Assembly (NCBI GenBank): GCA_032718865.1
Contig: JALUTQ010000035.1
Span: 124,001 to 188,000 of the forward strand
Direction of reading: 5' to 3'
Length of the DNA: 64,000 bases
DNA from: Tilletia caries
Taxonomy: Eukaryota; Basidiomycota; Exobasidiomycetes; Tilletiales; Tilletiaceae
Part shown: one piece after another, positions 53,568 to 64,000 of the stretch
Layout: the number at the start of each line of letters is the position of its first letter
Position numbering within the stretch: the stretch's first letter is position 1
Translations under genes and position numbers: made by a program
Notes under the pieces: generated by a model
Databases searched by the model: none
Told to the model about the DNA's origin: nothing
Seen by the model: only the letters and a program-made list of their open reading frames with translations

Positions 53568-55064
53568 TCAGGCATCCGGACGGAGGCCCAACCCACTCTG
53601 CTCAGACACAGCAGCAGTCTCCCCCTTAACCCTCTCCCCCTCCCTCCTAACAACCTCCTCACTCTCAAAGCTTCCCATCCCCTCCAGCCCCCAACGTCCC
53701 AGCATGGCCTTATCGTCGTCCCAGCCGCTCGTGGGGGTGGTGAGCATGCGGTGTCCTGTGAAGATGGCGTTTGCGCCTGCGAGGAAACACATGGCTTGTT
53801 CGGATTCGGAGAACAGGTGCCGGCCAGCGGCGAGGCGGATGATGGAGGTTGGGAGGACGAGGCGGGCTGTTGCGACTGTGCGAAGCATCGTTTGGATGTC
53901 CACCGGCTGTTGCACACAGAAAGGAAGTATCAGCCAAGAAGGAAGCAAGGAACAAAGCCAAGGAATAGAGAGGAAAGAATACACACCTCATTCCCCTCCA
54001 TCGGCGTCCCCTCAATCGCAACAAGCGCATTCACAGGGAAGCTCTCCGGCGGTTCCGGCAACTGACTCATCTCCCAGATCAGTCCCACCCGGTCATGCGC
54101 TTCCTCGCCGAGGCCGAGGATCCCGCCGGAGCAGACGGAGATGCCCGCCTCGCGCACGGCGGCGATGGTGGAGATGCGGTCGTCGTAGGTGCGGGAGGTG
54201 ACGACCTGTGCGTATAAAGGAGGGTTAGCAAGGAACGACAAAAAGGGTGGGAGGGAATGGGGGTGGTGGCTTACCTTGTCGTAGTACTCGCGACTGGTGT
54301 CGAGGTTGTGGTTGTACGCGGTCAGACCGGCGTTCTTGAGCTGGACGGCCTGTTCGGGGGTGAGCATGCCGAGGGTGGTGCATACCTCCATGCCCATGCC
54401 GCTATGAGGAGTGCCAGATAAGGAAGGAGAGTGAGCTCGCGAGGCAGGAAGAGTACAGATTAGAAGGGGAGAGGGAGATTACCCACCGAATCTCCTTGAC
54501 CATCTCAAGAATCCGATTAAAGCCCCTCTTCCGACCCCCAACCTCCCTCCAAGCAGCGCCCATACAAAACCTGGTACTCCCATTCATCTTCGCCTGCCTC
54601 GCCTGCACAAGCACCTCCTCCACCTCCGCCAACTTGCTCGCCGTGCTAGACGTATCGTACTTGCTGCTCTGCGAACAGTACGCGCAGTCCTCGCTGCACC
54701 CGCCCTCTTTGATGTTCATCAGGGTGCAGAGTTGGACCCGGTTCGCGGGTTGGTGCAGCCGGTGGACTGTGGCGGAGCGGGAAATCAACTCGAGAAGGGG
54801 GCTGTTGTAGAGCTCCGAGACGGCGGACCGGGTCCATTGTTTTCGTCCTGATGACGCTGTGGAGTCTGCGTTGGGGAAAGAGGAGGAAGGGGGAGCGTCC
54901 ACGGCTGCCGCTCGACCTCGGGCGAAGACGAGGGAGGGGGAAGACCGTGTCGCGACGGCGGCTGCTGTGCGTGAGGTCGTCGCACACAGCAGCAACGACG
55001 ACGACGACGACGACGGGCCAGCGCCGGAGACGATGGCGCGCGAGAGGAAACGTGCGGGTGACAT
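53568..55064 (-). CDS. bio2: Biotin synthase
   Basis: Four exons join in phase: 55064-54487, 54401-54275, 54205-53987 and 53906-53568, giving 420 residues. The enzyme inserts sulfur into dethiobiotin, using radical SAM chemistry, in mitochondria. The radical SAM motif Cys-x3-Cys-x2-Cys is [13 protein letters not shown] (Cys 123, 127 and 130). Then come [73 protein letters not shown] and [14 protein letters not shown], all in family order. The N-terminal ~80 residues are Ser/Ala/Arg-rich, as a mitochondrial presequence. ATG 55064 is the first in frame; upstream only a GTG at 55205 extends it. The C-terminal tail after GLEGMG is longer than usual. Confidence 0.95.
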
Positions 55065-56645
55065 TCTCCTTGCTGTTGTTGCTGTCGACGGCGGGGAGGA
55101 CAAGGACAAGGCGTCTTTGAGAAGATCGCACGGGTGGGGTCCAGCCTCGGCTGCTTCGTTGTTGGGAAAGCATTCGGGGTTCAAACCCACCCAAAAGCGC
55201 TCCACTTTTCAAGCGGAAAGTCTTCCCACCTTACGTCTCAATGGGGTATGGAAAGTGTTTTTGCAGCCTCAGAGAACGCCAGCCAGCGGCCGGGAAAAGG
55301 AGGGCCGCCGGGAAACTTGACTCGCTGTCGATCAATGTATCTGAAACCGCACGGCCCTTCCTTATCAGAGCTCGTCTCCCATCCACTCACTCTGTCCTCC
55401 CAAGTTCGCACACACGGGCTTCTTTCCCGCAAGGCCTCGCAATTATTAACGTCCAGCGAACCGCGAAAGGGCGTTCTGGCTGATAACGGGTCCAATCCGA
55501 AAGACCTCATTCGTTTCGACAGCTTTGGGGGCAGTGCTCCGCACGAAGGCCCGGCCCGACGAGGCCCGCCTGAGGCCCGGACCTTCGGGCTCACTTTTTC
55601 TCGAAATGGCCACTTTTATCGGGCTCAAAAACAGTGCCGAGAAGATCGGGCCAGGCCCGAATCTTTGCAGGCGGCCCGCTAGGCCCGCTAAGTTTGTCTT
55701 CATATGAGGTATGGCACGTGATCGAATGTACTGGAACCTTTGGGGCTGGGTGGCACGTGCATAGCCGTTCCGAAGCCGTTCACACGTGGGAAATGAGCAT
55801 TCCCTGGCTATGTAATCAAGCCCGGTGGCCCGCCTGGTTGGCATCGGGCCTGGTGCAAAATAGGTGCGATCTTAGCGGGCCAGACTCCAAAGGGGTCAAG
55901 CCCGGAAAAGCCCGCCCGGAGCCCGCCTGGAGGCCCGCTGCGGAGCACTGTTTGGGGGTGAGTTGGAAGCCGGGCGAATCAGAAGGGTTCCCATTTAAAT
56001 TTTTTTTGGATCGTTCATCCTTGGCTCTCTCGCAGGAAATCGTTGCGGCGGTCTTTGCGACTCCAGCAGATAAGGAACCTCTCGGCCCCGGTTTTGCTGA
56101 CTGCTCTGCCTTCTGGTGCGTCGCCTTCTGGCCCCGCGCAGCTGGTCCTTCGCCAACTTGTTCCTGCGCTTTGGCGTTAAGTGCTGGATAGCTTGACTGC
56201 AAGGGTGAGTTCAGACGCAGCACGGCACGAAAATCTGCATTGGCGATCTTCCGCCTCGCGTTCTGGCTTCTGGGGCGCTATCTCAAGCACTGGGCGCTGA
56301 GCCAACGAGCATGGATGCATGGAGATCTAGACGGCCGGGCTATGCATGTTCCGTCCGTCTCCCTCATACATTTCGAAGGCCGGAGCGAGGTCAACTCGCC
56401 TGTTGGGTGGACGTGGGACCCTGGCCTCTATCTCGACCTTCTAAAAGGGCGAGGAGTTGAGATACCTCGACCCTCCTGGCCACCATCTCCGGCCTTGATT
56501 CCAATTTCCTCTGCTTCAGCTTTCTATTTCTTGCTCACTGCCCTTCCTTTGCTTTCTGTTCCATCTTCCTGCCCTTTGCCCGACATCGATACCCCTCATT
56601 GCCCCTTCCATCTTCTCCGCTTTTCGCCTCTATCTATAATCCATC
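55065..56645. other. bio2-N2227 divergent intergenic region
   Basis: No gene recognised. It contains the hAT MITE at 55532-55950. The parts on either side are presumably promoter regions of the two divergent genes. A CT-rich stretch (56460-56640) precedes the N2227 start. Confidence 0.5.
55532..55950. mobile_element. hAT MITE of GGCCCGC repeats
   Basis: It starts CAGTGCTCCGCACGAAGG and ends TGCGGAGCACTG. The 8-bp duplication TTTGGGGG is at 55524-55531 and 55951-55958. The 419-bp body has over fifteen GGCCCG or CGGGCC units near both ends and no coding sequence. Confidence 0.88.
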
Positions 56646-58758
56646 ATGTCGGACCTTCGACGACCGATTCGGCCCTTGGGACCCGTACGAGCCAGGTCCA
56701 ACACGCCCTCCGGTCTGAGCCGAGAGACGACGCCTCGCTCCCTTTCCACCGACACAGTAAGGTCATCCTCCCCAGGCTCTTCCTCCCTCGCAGCTCTTTC
56801 CTTGTCCTCTTCCTCCACGTCAGCCTCGACTCGTCATCTATCCCCGAGCCGCGTCCTCCCAGCTCGGAACGATCCTAGACCGCTCTGGCACCCTTTCCCG
56901 TCACCTACGCATTCACCCATCTCGTCTCGACCTCATACGCCGTCTTCTGCTGCTACACAGGCACGAGGAATGTCTCCCTCCGGTGCGGGTCATTCCCATT
57001 CGCACTCTTCTCCTATGTCGCCGGCGGCGGCGGCCGCTCAGGATGCTGCAGCGCGGATTCAGAAGGAGCGCGAGGAGGAACGTAAACACTTTGAGAGTGT
57101 GCTTAAGGCGTTTGATTCCTATCTGCCTTTGTCGGTATGTACTGTCCTTGATGCCCCTTCGAAATCCAATCCATTGTGTTTCTCATTCGCTGACTCCTCC
57201 TGAACGCGCGCTGGCGAACGAAAGCTCGCTGCGAACGAAAGCCGCAAACGATCGTACAAGTCCCTCCCCGCACACCACCAAGCCCTGCTCGACAGCCTCG
57301 GCCCCACTCTACCCGCTCCCTCCCTCTCCCCAACAGAAATAGAAGATCCACCTCCCCCCGCGATTCAGACCGGGAAAGGCGTCCGGGCCCGTCTGGACGA
57401 GATCGACGATCGGATCCGACGCAATGCGGACGTGCTTGGCAAGATTGTCGCGGATTCGCGGCATTTTATGCAGGCGGCGGGTCAGTATATGAGTGATGGG
57501 ACGGCGGATTCGGCTTCGGTGGACGCGGGCGCCGAAGAGGAGGGGGAAGAGGATGGGCGCGGTACTGAGGACGAAGATGGGGGTGGAGACGGGGGCACGC
57601 CGCCGATTCCTGTGCCCGCGGGTGACCCGACGCGCGCGCTGATGCAGCCGGTACAGCCCAGTCTCGCGACCTCCTCCTCTCGCTCAACTGAGGGACAGGA
57701 CGCAACAGCGGCGCAGCGTCGCGAACGCAGGCGACGCCTTGCGAAGAAGAGGGAGGAGGAGAGCGAGGCTGAGCAGCGGCTGCATCATTTGGAGAAGGTG
57801 CGGAGTACGATCAAGCAGTTCGTCAGGGACTGGAGCGAGGAGGGTCGCGTGGAGCGCGAGGCGGCGTATGGGCCGATTATTGATGCTGTGAAGGCGCGCT
57901 TTGGACATATGTCCGTCCAGCAGAAGTGAGTCTATTTCGAGGACGGAACTCTCAACTGGCAGGGGGCGGTAGATATTAACCTCCTCACCTCTCGATCAGG
58001 GCCGCACTGCACATCCTCGTCCCCGGCGCCGGCCTCGGTCGACTCGCCTGGGAATTCGCCCGACTAGGATACAGCTGCCAAGGCAACGAGTTCTCCTTCT
58101 ACATGCTCGTGGCGTCGCACTTCGTCCTGAACGAGACGAGGTGCGCGGGCGAGCATGTGCTGTACCCGAATGTGCACTCGGCGAGCAATTGGACCTCGGC
58201 GCGGGACATGCTGCAGGCTGTTTTGGTGCCGGATGTGGTGCCTTCTGATTTGCCGGATGGGGTTGATTTTAGTATGGTTGTGGGTGAGGTGAGTTTTTGG
58301 GGCGGTGCTGCTCTTTCCTTTGTGGTAAACAGCGGTGGCTTTCTGGCTTTACTGACTTTTCTATGGGGTCCTTATTCGTGCTGGTGCCGAATTTTCAGTT
58401 TGTGGAGGTGTACGGCCGACCGGCGGAGCGCGAACGATGGCAATGCGTCGCGACCTCCTTCTTCATCGACACCGCCCGAAACATCGTCCAATACCTAGAA
58501 GTTATCAACTCCGTCCTCGAGCTCGGCGGGTACTGGGTCAACGCCGGCCCGCTCTTATGGCACTTCGAGAACGGGCCGGGCGATCTGAGTATCGAGCTGA
58601 CGCTGGAGGAGACGATGGATCTGGTAAGGAAGATGGGTTTTGAGGTGGAGGAGGAGCGGATGTTGGAGATGCAGATGTATACGGGTGTTGGGGCGGGGAT
58701 GTTGACGTATCAGTATCGTCCTGCGTTCTGGGTTGCGCGGAAGGTGCGAAGGTGCTAA
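56646..58758 (+). CDS. Carnosine N-methyltransferase-like protein (N2227 family)
   Basis: Four exons join in phase: 56646-57134, 57225-57925, 58000-58288 and 58399-58758, giving 612 residues. The family uses SAM to methylate carnosine or related histidine peptides; the physiological substrate in fungi is unclear. The N-terminal ~130 residues are Ser/Pro-rich. Residues ~140-165 (KEREEERKHFESVLKAFDSY) and LAANESRKRSYKSLPAHHQAL are the family's start. After an acidic and Arg-rich insert, the SAM site reads LVPGAGLGRLAWEFARLGY, then GNEFSFYMLVASHFVLN and MVVGEFVEVY. VATSFFIDTARNIVQYLEVI and GYWVNAGPLLWHFEN finish the core. The acceptor of intron 1 (GAACGAAAG) is weak but gives the expected protein. 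Confidence 0.9.
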
Positions 58759-59390
58759 TCAGTGATCACAGTGGATGGGGGGTGCTGTCGTTCGACGCAA
58801 AATCTGTTTGAACGACCCTCGGAAAATGCTCTCGTACGATACCTGTAATGGGTTTCTTTGAGGGATTTCACCAGCCGCGAGCGCACTCGCCAGGCCGCCA
58901 AGTTCATCAGGAGATTGTAGCAGCTGCGATCACCCACATGTCGCAAGATCACGTGGGCGTCCAGCATAAACCGCAGAATTTGATTTGATTTCCCTTGTGG
59001 ATTTCACAAATGCCTCAGTGGAGCAATCCAGCACTGCACCTGCGAGCTACAATGCAGTTCCTGTTGAATGTACGGTGGTTTGAGAAGCGCGCGCAGCTCT
59101 TGCAAGGTGGAAAACCTCTCTTTTGCTTCTTTTTTTGCCGCTTCTTCTTTATGACCGCGCGCGCTGTCCGGGCTGCGCTGTGGTGTTGCTGTTGCTGTTG
59201 CCTTCTGTGTGAGCTTCCGGGTGGGAGCGGTGCAGGTGATGCCCGATGTTGTCTTGCTCAACTTGGGCAAGAAGAAAGGTCGTGTGGAATTTTTGGAAGA
59301 CCACCATCCGTGCACTCGGAAGGACAGGACGGAAGAGACGAAGCCCACTGGGCAAGGCACCACAGGCGCAGCGTACAGGCAAACAAGAAT
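58759..59390. other. Intergenic region upstream of cft1
   Basis: No gene supported. The frame of cft1 exon 1 is open upstream to 58995, but that part (Cys-, Leu- and Phe-rich) does not look like the family, so ATG 59391 was chosen. CACGTG lies near 58952. Confidence 0.45.
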
Positions 59391-62300
59391 ATGGTCCTGC
59401 AAGCGCTCCACAACCAGCTCGCAGCAGCAGCAGGCGCCGCCTTCACCGTCGCCCTCAACCTCAACCTCCCGCCCGCCCCAACACTCGAGCAAGCCCGCGC
59501 TCTCGCACATACTGCATGGCCCGCTACGCGTGGACGTCTGCTGGGCAACGTCGTACTTGCGCGGGATGACTGTTTGCGGGTTTATGAGGTGCGCGAACCG
59601 CTGGCTTCTGCGGGAGCTGGTGAAGGGGAGGATGGGGGGGAGGGGGATGAGAACTTGCCTGAGCTGGGGGAGGGCGAGATGTTCGAGGGTGAAGCTGTCA
59701 AGGTGAGTTCCCGCTAAAGGAGGAGGGAGGTCATCAACGCGCGCGCGCGCGAGGGGGGTTGGTGGGCTGACTTTGCCTTCTTGCCATACAATTCCCGTCC
59801 GATCATAGGCGCGCTTCCATATGCTATGCTCCTACCAGCTGTTCGGAGTCGTCACTGGCCTTGCGAAAGTGAGGACGATTGCGAGTACGGAGGACAGCCG
59901 GGATCGTCTTGTTGTTTCTTTCAAGGATGCTAAGGTGAGTGCTCAGACGTCGAACGCATGTATTTGCAGCGGGACTGACTGGAGCGTCGTCTACCTTTTC
60001 GCTCGCTCTCTCTCTCTCGCTTTGCTTCGTTCGATCTTTGCAGATAGCGCTGCTCGAATGGTCAGATAGCGACAGGGACCTCATCAGCGTGTCCATCCAC
60101 ACGTACGAGCGTGCTGCCCAACTGGTAAGCAGAAGAACCTCTCGCGCCGCCCGCTATTATTCTAACACGTCCCTCCGCTGACCCACCTCTCCCCCCGGCC
60201 TCAGGCGAACGGCATCCCTCTAAACTTCCAACCCCTCCTCGCCGTCGACCCCGCAGACCGCTGCGCAGCCCTACTCCTCCCGCAAGACGCCATCGCCATC
60301 CTTCCCTTCCTCCAAGACGCGGCGGAACTGGAGCTGTTCGAGGGTCCACAGGCACAGGCGTCGCGGAGTCTGCCTTATGCGCCGTCGTTTGTGCTTCCGT
60401 TTGCGCAGTCGGATCCGAAGATTCGGGGGGCGAGGGATATGGTGTTCTTGCCTGGGTTTCAGAAGCCGACGTTGGCGGTGCTGTATGCTGCTCAGCAGAC
60501 GTGGACTGGGTGAGTAGAGGATTTAAGAGTGAAAGTACTGCGAGAAGGGAAGAATGCGCTGGCTGATGCGACTCATGAACCTTCGCAGGCGACTGGCGGA
60601 GGCGAAGGATACCTGCTCCTTCGCTCTGATCACCCTCGACATGAACTTGTCCAGCCATCCAGTCATCTCCGAACGACACGGCCTGCCCTACGACTCGTTC
60701 CAGATCGTCGCGTGCCCTCAGAAGTTGGGAGGTTGCATGATCCTCAGCTCCTCGGCCATCGTGCACATCGACCAGGCCAGCAAAGTGGTGGGCACGGCTG
60801 TGAACGGATGGCATGTCCTCACTTCTGCGCTGCCCTTACCTCACGCAACGACACGTGCCAACAGGGGTAAAGACGGAGATGCGACGATGAAGGAGGAGGA
60901 GAAGGGGGAGGAGAGCGGTGAACAGAAGGGGACTCCACTTCAGCTCGAGTTGCAGGGCTCTCAACTCTTCTTCACAGACGACGCCGCCGGTCTCGTGCTG
61001 ATGAAGGACAACAAGGCGCTCCCCTTCCGCTTCCTCCTCGACGGCCGCTCCATCTCGGCCCTCACGCTCGGCGCGATCGAGTACAACGACACGATCCCGG
61101 CCTCGCTTTCGATATTGGACACGGACCGGGCCCGGTTCGTGCTGACGGGTTCGATGGTCGGGGACACGGTTTTGCAGCGGGTTGATACGGTGCTGGCTGA
61201 TGCGGAGGAGGTGGAGGGGTTGAATGGGCAGGGGTCGGCGAAGGTGGAGGATGAGATGGAGCTTGATGTTGGTGAGTCTCTCTTATGACTCCTAAACGCA
61301 GACCATACAGCTGTCCTTCGCATGCCAGAGGCTCATCGTTTCGGATTGACCCTTTTTTTTTTTGGTTCCCACAGATCTGTACGGAGAAGAGGCACAGCAC
61401 GCGAATGGCGGGTCGTCAAGCAAGCAGCGCATCGCTCGTCTGACCCAGGTGGACAAGCTCGAATTCATAGGTTCGATCTCGGACTTGTGCGAGCGCGGCG
61501 TGAAAGGGTCCTCGGCTTCTACGTTCGTTGCTGCTGTCGGAGCGGAATCGTCGGGAGGCTTGGCGTCGGTCGAGGTACGTCCTTTCGGGCGCTGATTTAA
61601 AGCTACTGAAGGTACCTTACAGAAGTGCGCCTTTCTGATCATCCTTTCTTTTCCCCCGTCTGGTTTTGTTTTGGGCAGCCTCGTGTCATTGCTAGGAAGC
61701 GGAGACGGCTCAATGTGGAAGCTTCCGATGGTATTTGGGATGTCACAGGCACTGTGACCGATCTTGAAGCGGGACGGAGAATCTTGACGACGAGTGGAGG
61801 GAGCTCACAGGTACGTGGTCCCTTGGTTTCTGATTCACGTTGTTCAGTGGTTGGGACGCACTGCTGAGAGAGACGTGTTCTCTTTTTCTGTTTCGGTCTA
61901 TGCAGCTCCTGGCGCTTCCGACATCGACCGATCCGGTCACGATCACGTCCTGGGATGAGCCTACCTTGCAAGCTTCGCCTATTCCTGATTCGGACTTCTT
62001 TGCGAGGCTATCGCCTGAGGCGTTCTACGTTCTCACTTCAGGTGAGTTTACCAGCTTCGTCGCTCCAAGAAATGTGTCCGCTTTTTTTTTCTGATCCCTG
62101 AACGTTCAAAACGTCGTTCCATACTTAGCGGGAGAAACGGTTGCTTCGTTGACGAGCTCGGATGAAGAGTCCTTTATCGACTTCCATGCGACGAGGAAAC
62201 AGGTCGTGATCCGGACAAGCTCTGGCTTGAGGGTCGTACAGTTGCAGATCGGCAAGAAACAGGTCTTGAAGCCGGTGAAGACTTTCGCTGAGATTTCTGT

Positions 62301-64000
62301 GAGTGAGATTGATGGTCCTGAGAACCTGCTGAGCAGGGGTCAAACGGTCTCCCCCGCTGAGTGTTATTCCTTTTTGCCCTTCAGGACCGATTCCATCACG
62401 CTGCTTTCATCGATGAGTCGGTGGGTTCGGGCCACCTATTCACACTGAGTGAAGAGAGTCACATCGAGGTAAGAGATGCCCCCCCCCTACATCCTGGTTT
62501 CTGTCCACATCTTTTTCGCAGATTCAGAGGCTGACTTTGTTCCTGATGTCCAATGGAATGGATTCCCAGGTGCACGACCTGGCGTCAGGTGCGCTCCGAT
62601 GGCGCTCGAGGACTTTGTTGACGGCTGCTTCTCGACTGGATACGCATAATTCTGATGCTCCCCATCCGAGTGTTGCGCTCGGCTTGGTGTCTGCCAGCTT
62701 CTTCGAGCTGCAACACATCTTACACTGTGCCGTGAGTAGGAGGGTGGCACGATCGGAGAGGACCAGTGGCGGGGGTTGCCGAAATCTGACTCATCCATTT
62801 CCTTTTCCGGCAAGATAGGTCCTATACGACAATGGTCTTTTTGCGGTGTACGAGGTGTGTCGGTGGAAGCCATCGAGTGCCCAGCAGGGTACGTCCTCCG
62901 ACAGCATATCCGGAATCTGCTTCGTCAAAAGGCTCGCCGAGTTCTTCGGCCCCACCCCGCGCCTACGCGCCATCCCGTTCCACGGCCTGGGCGAGTTCGA
63001 CGGTGTCTACCTGTGTGGAACACCCCCGCGGTGGCTGCTGAGGTCGCCGCATTCGGAAGTGAAGCTGTTCGTGCATGATCAGGAGAGTATGCATGCTTTT
63101 ACGACGGTGGGGGCGCCTGGGACTGCTGTTTTCGCGGAGAGTCATGGAGCTGAGGTGAGTTCGCGTTGTTCGGTTTCCTTGACGTATCCGCTAAGACGAC
63201 GCGTTCCTTAACCTAATGACTTCGTTCCTCCTGCAAATTATCTTTATGTAGACGTGGCTGGCGGAAATGGCTCCGTACTCTAACGACCTTACGGCGTTGT
63301 ATGAACGGCACCGGATAGGACGGACGTACAGCAAGGTGCGGTGGCACCCGCGCATCCGGGCCGTCGTAGCTGCTTCGAGGAGTGATGGCCAATTCGTCCT
63401 CTTCGAGCCGGAGGAAGGTACAGCTATTGGGAATCCAGGTGGTGAGTTTTTTTTTTCCTTCCCTTGCTGGTAGTTCTTGCGCTTGGGTTGTAATCGGGCT
63501 GATTGGTTGTGAATCGGAAACGGTTGCAGCCGACCCTACTCCGGCGAAGATTCCGTATGGCTCTCTTGAGCTTTTCGTTGGGGACCTGCATGCACCGGTT
63601 CATGGGTGAGTTTCTGCATCCCCTGGCCAAAAGGCCGATGCTCGATGACTGATAGAAGGCCCTTCCAACTTTTTGTTCCAGCCATGATTTCGAACCGAAT
63701 GAGATGGTGACGGCCTTGGAGATTGTGACTCTGGATACGGTCAGCCAGCTGGCTTCGCGCAAGGAATTTGTTGCTGTTGGGACGACGTGGTTCCATGGCG
63801 AAGACCGTCCGACACGAGGAGCAGTGAGTCTCCCCCTACCGGAACGCAGGAGGCATCAAATGTTTGCTTTATGAAAGCTCATGATTCCTTTTGTCTGCAG
63901 ACCTACATCTTTGACATCGTTGAGGTTGTGAGCGACGGCGAGGATGAGGGTCGTAATTACAGGATCCGTCTACTTGGACGTGACGACTTCACTAAGGGAC
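59391..64000 (+). CDS. cft1: CFT1/CPSF160, mRNA cleavage and polyadenylation factor subunit (3' end outside window)
   Basis: Sixteen exons join in phase: 59391-59702, 59809-59934, 60044-60124, 60205-60509, 60589-61271, 61375-61574, 61679-61810, 61906-62041, 62129-62298, 62385-62468, 62522-62731, 62819-63154, 63252-63441, 63530-63605, 63682-63823 and 63901 onward. The protein is the large beta-propeller scaffold of the 3'-end processing complex. Recognisable parts are LLGNVVLARDDCLRVYEV, DRLVVSFKDAKIALLEWS, DMVFLPGFQKPTLAVLY, FALITLDMNLSSHPVI, HGLPYDSFQIVACP, GGCMILSSSAIVHIDQ, SKVRWHPRIRAVVAA and KEFVAVGTTWFHGEDRPTRG. The last, followed by TYIFDIVEVV, marks the CPSF_A domain. An acidic insert lies in exon 1 and a Lys/Glu insert in exon 5. 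The last visible exon runs off the window. Confidence 0.95.

Noticed and set aside
55134..55682. Plus-strand ORF of 182 codons upstream of bio2
   Set aside because: It runs from the bio2 promoter into the hAT MITE and has no conserved motif.
60062..60814. Minus-strand frame of 250 codons opposite cft1
   Set aside because: The plus strand carries phased cft1 exons; the reverse frame crosses their introns and has no recognisable content.

Overview
The window looks like nuclear DNA of a filamentous basidiomycete, probably an Agaricomycete. Host genes are GC-rich and cut by many 50-90 nt GT-AG introns. The mobile elements (tyrosine-recombinase retrotransposons, PIF/Harbinger transposons with a Myb-like second gene, hAT-type MITEs, a Copia element, LINEs and a MULE) fit such a genome. 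This comes from reading the sequence; no database search was run.

Six host loci are recognisable. At the left edge is the 3' end of a KHA1-like K+/H+ antiporter (1-1059). Near 14.4-17.7 kb a divergent pair is intact: a Trm8-type tRNA (guanine-N7) methyltransferase (minus) and ketol-acid reductoisomerase ilv5 (plus), sharing a 379-bp promoter with three CACGTG boxes. At the right are biotin synthase bio2 (minus, 53568-55064), a carnosine N-methyltransferase-like N2227 protein (56646-58758) and the 5' part of CFT1/CPSF160 (59391 to the window end, 16 exons). Splice junctions of these genes were phased codon by codon.

Nearly everything else is nested mobile DNA. (A) About 1.4-6.9 kb: a YR retrotransposon with Gag-like, RT-RNase H and tyrosine recombinase ORFs. 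(B) 6.9-14.25 kb: a TIR element split by a 6.1-kb PIF/Harbinger whose transposase reads intact. (C) 18.3-22.6 kb: a row of non-autonomous TIR elements. (D) 23.3-29.8 kb: a hAT-type MITE holding another hAT MITE and a young but internally deleted Copia, whose 3' LTR holds a LINE scrap. (E) 29.8-39.4 kb: a second YR retrotransposon whose recombinase gene is broken by mitochondrial rRNA DNA (a NUMT) and by a second Harbinger. (F) 40.5-42.1 kb: two degenerate copies of an unidentified gene family, one ending in C2H2 zinc fingers. (G) 42.2-47.7 kb: a duplicated 3' end of ilv5 split by a TIR element that holds another TIR element, a LINE and a MULE. (H) 47.9-53.3 kb: another hAT MITE, a LINE inside a GC-rich MITE, and more GC-rich MITE pieces.

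Most insertions could be closed to the base by target-site duplications. In two cases the reading frame or an empty paralogous site confirms the reconstruction. The least ordinary signals are: a large phase-0 intron at the same place in the RT of both YR elements, each filled with GGG-N4/5-CCC units; a TAATG stop/start overlap between RT-RNase H and recombinase; the NUMT inside a retrotransposon gene; and a strand-biased GTCCG pentamer throughout the Copia element.
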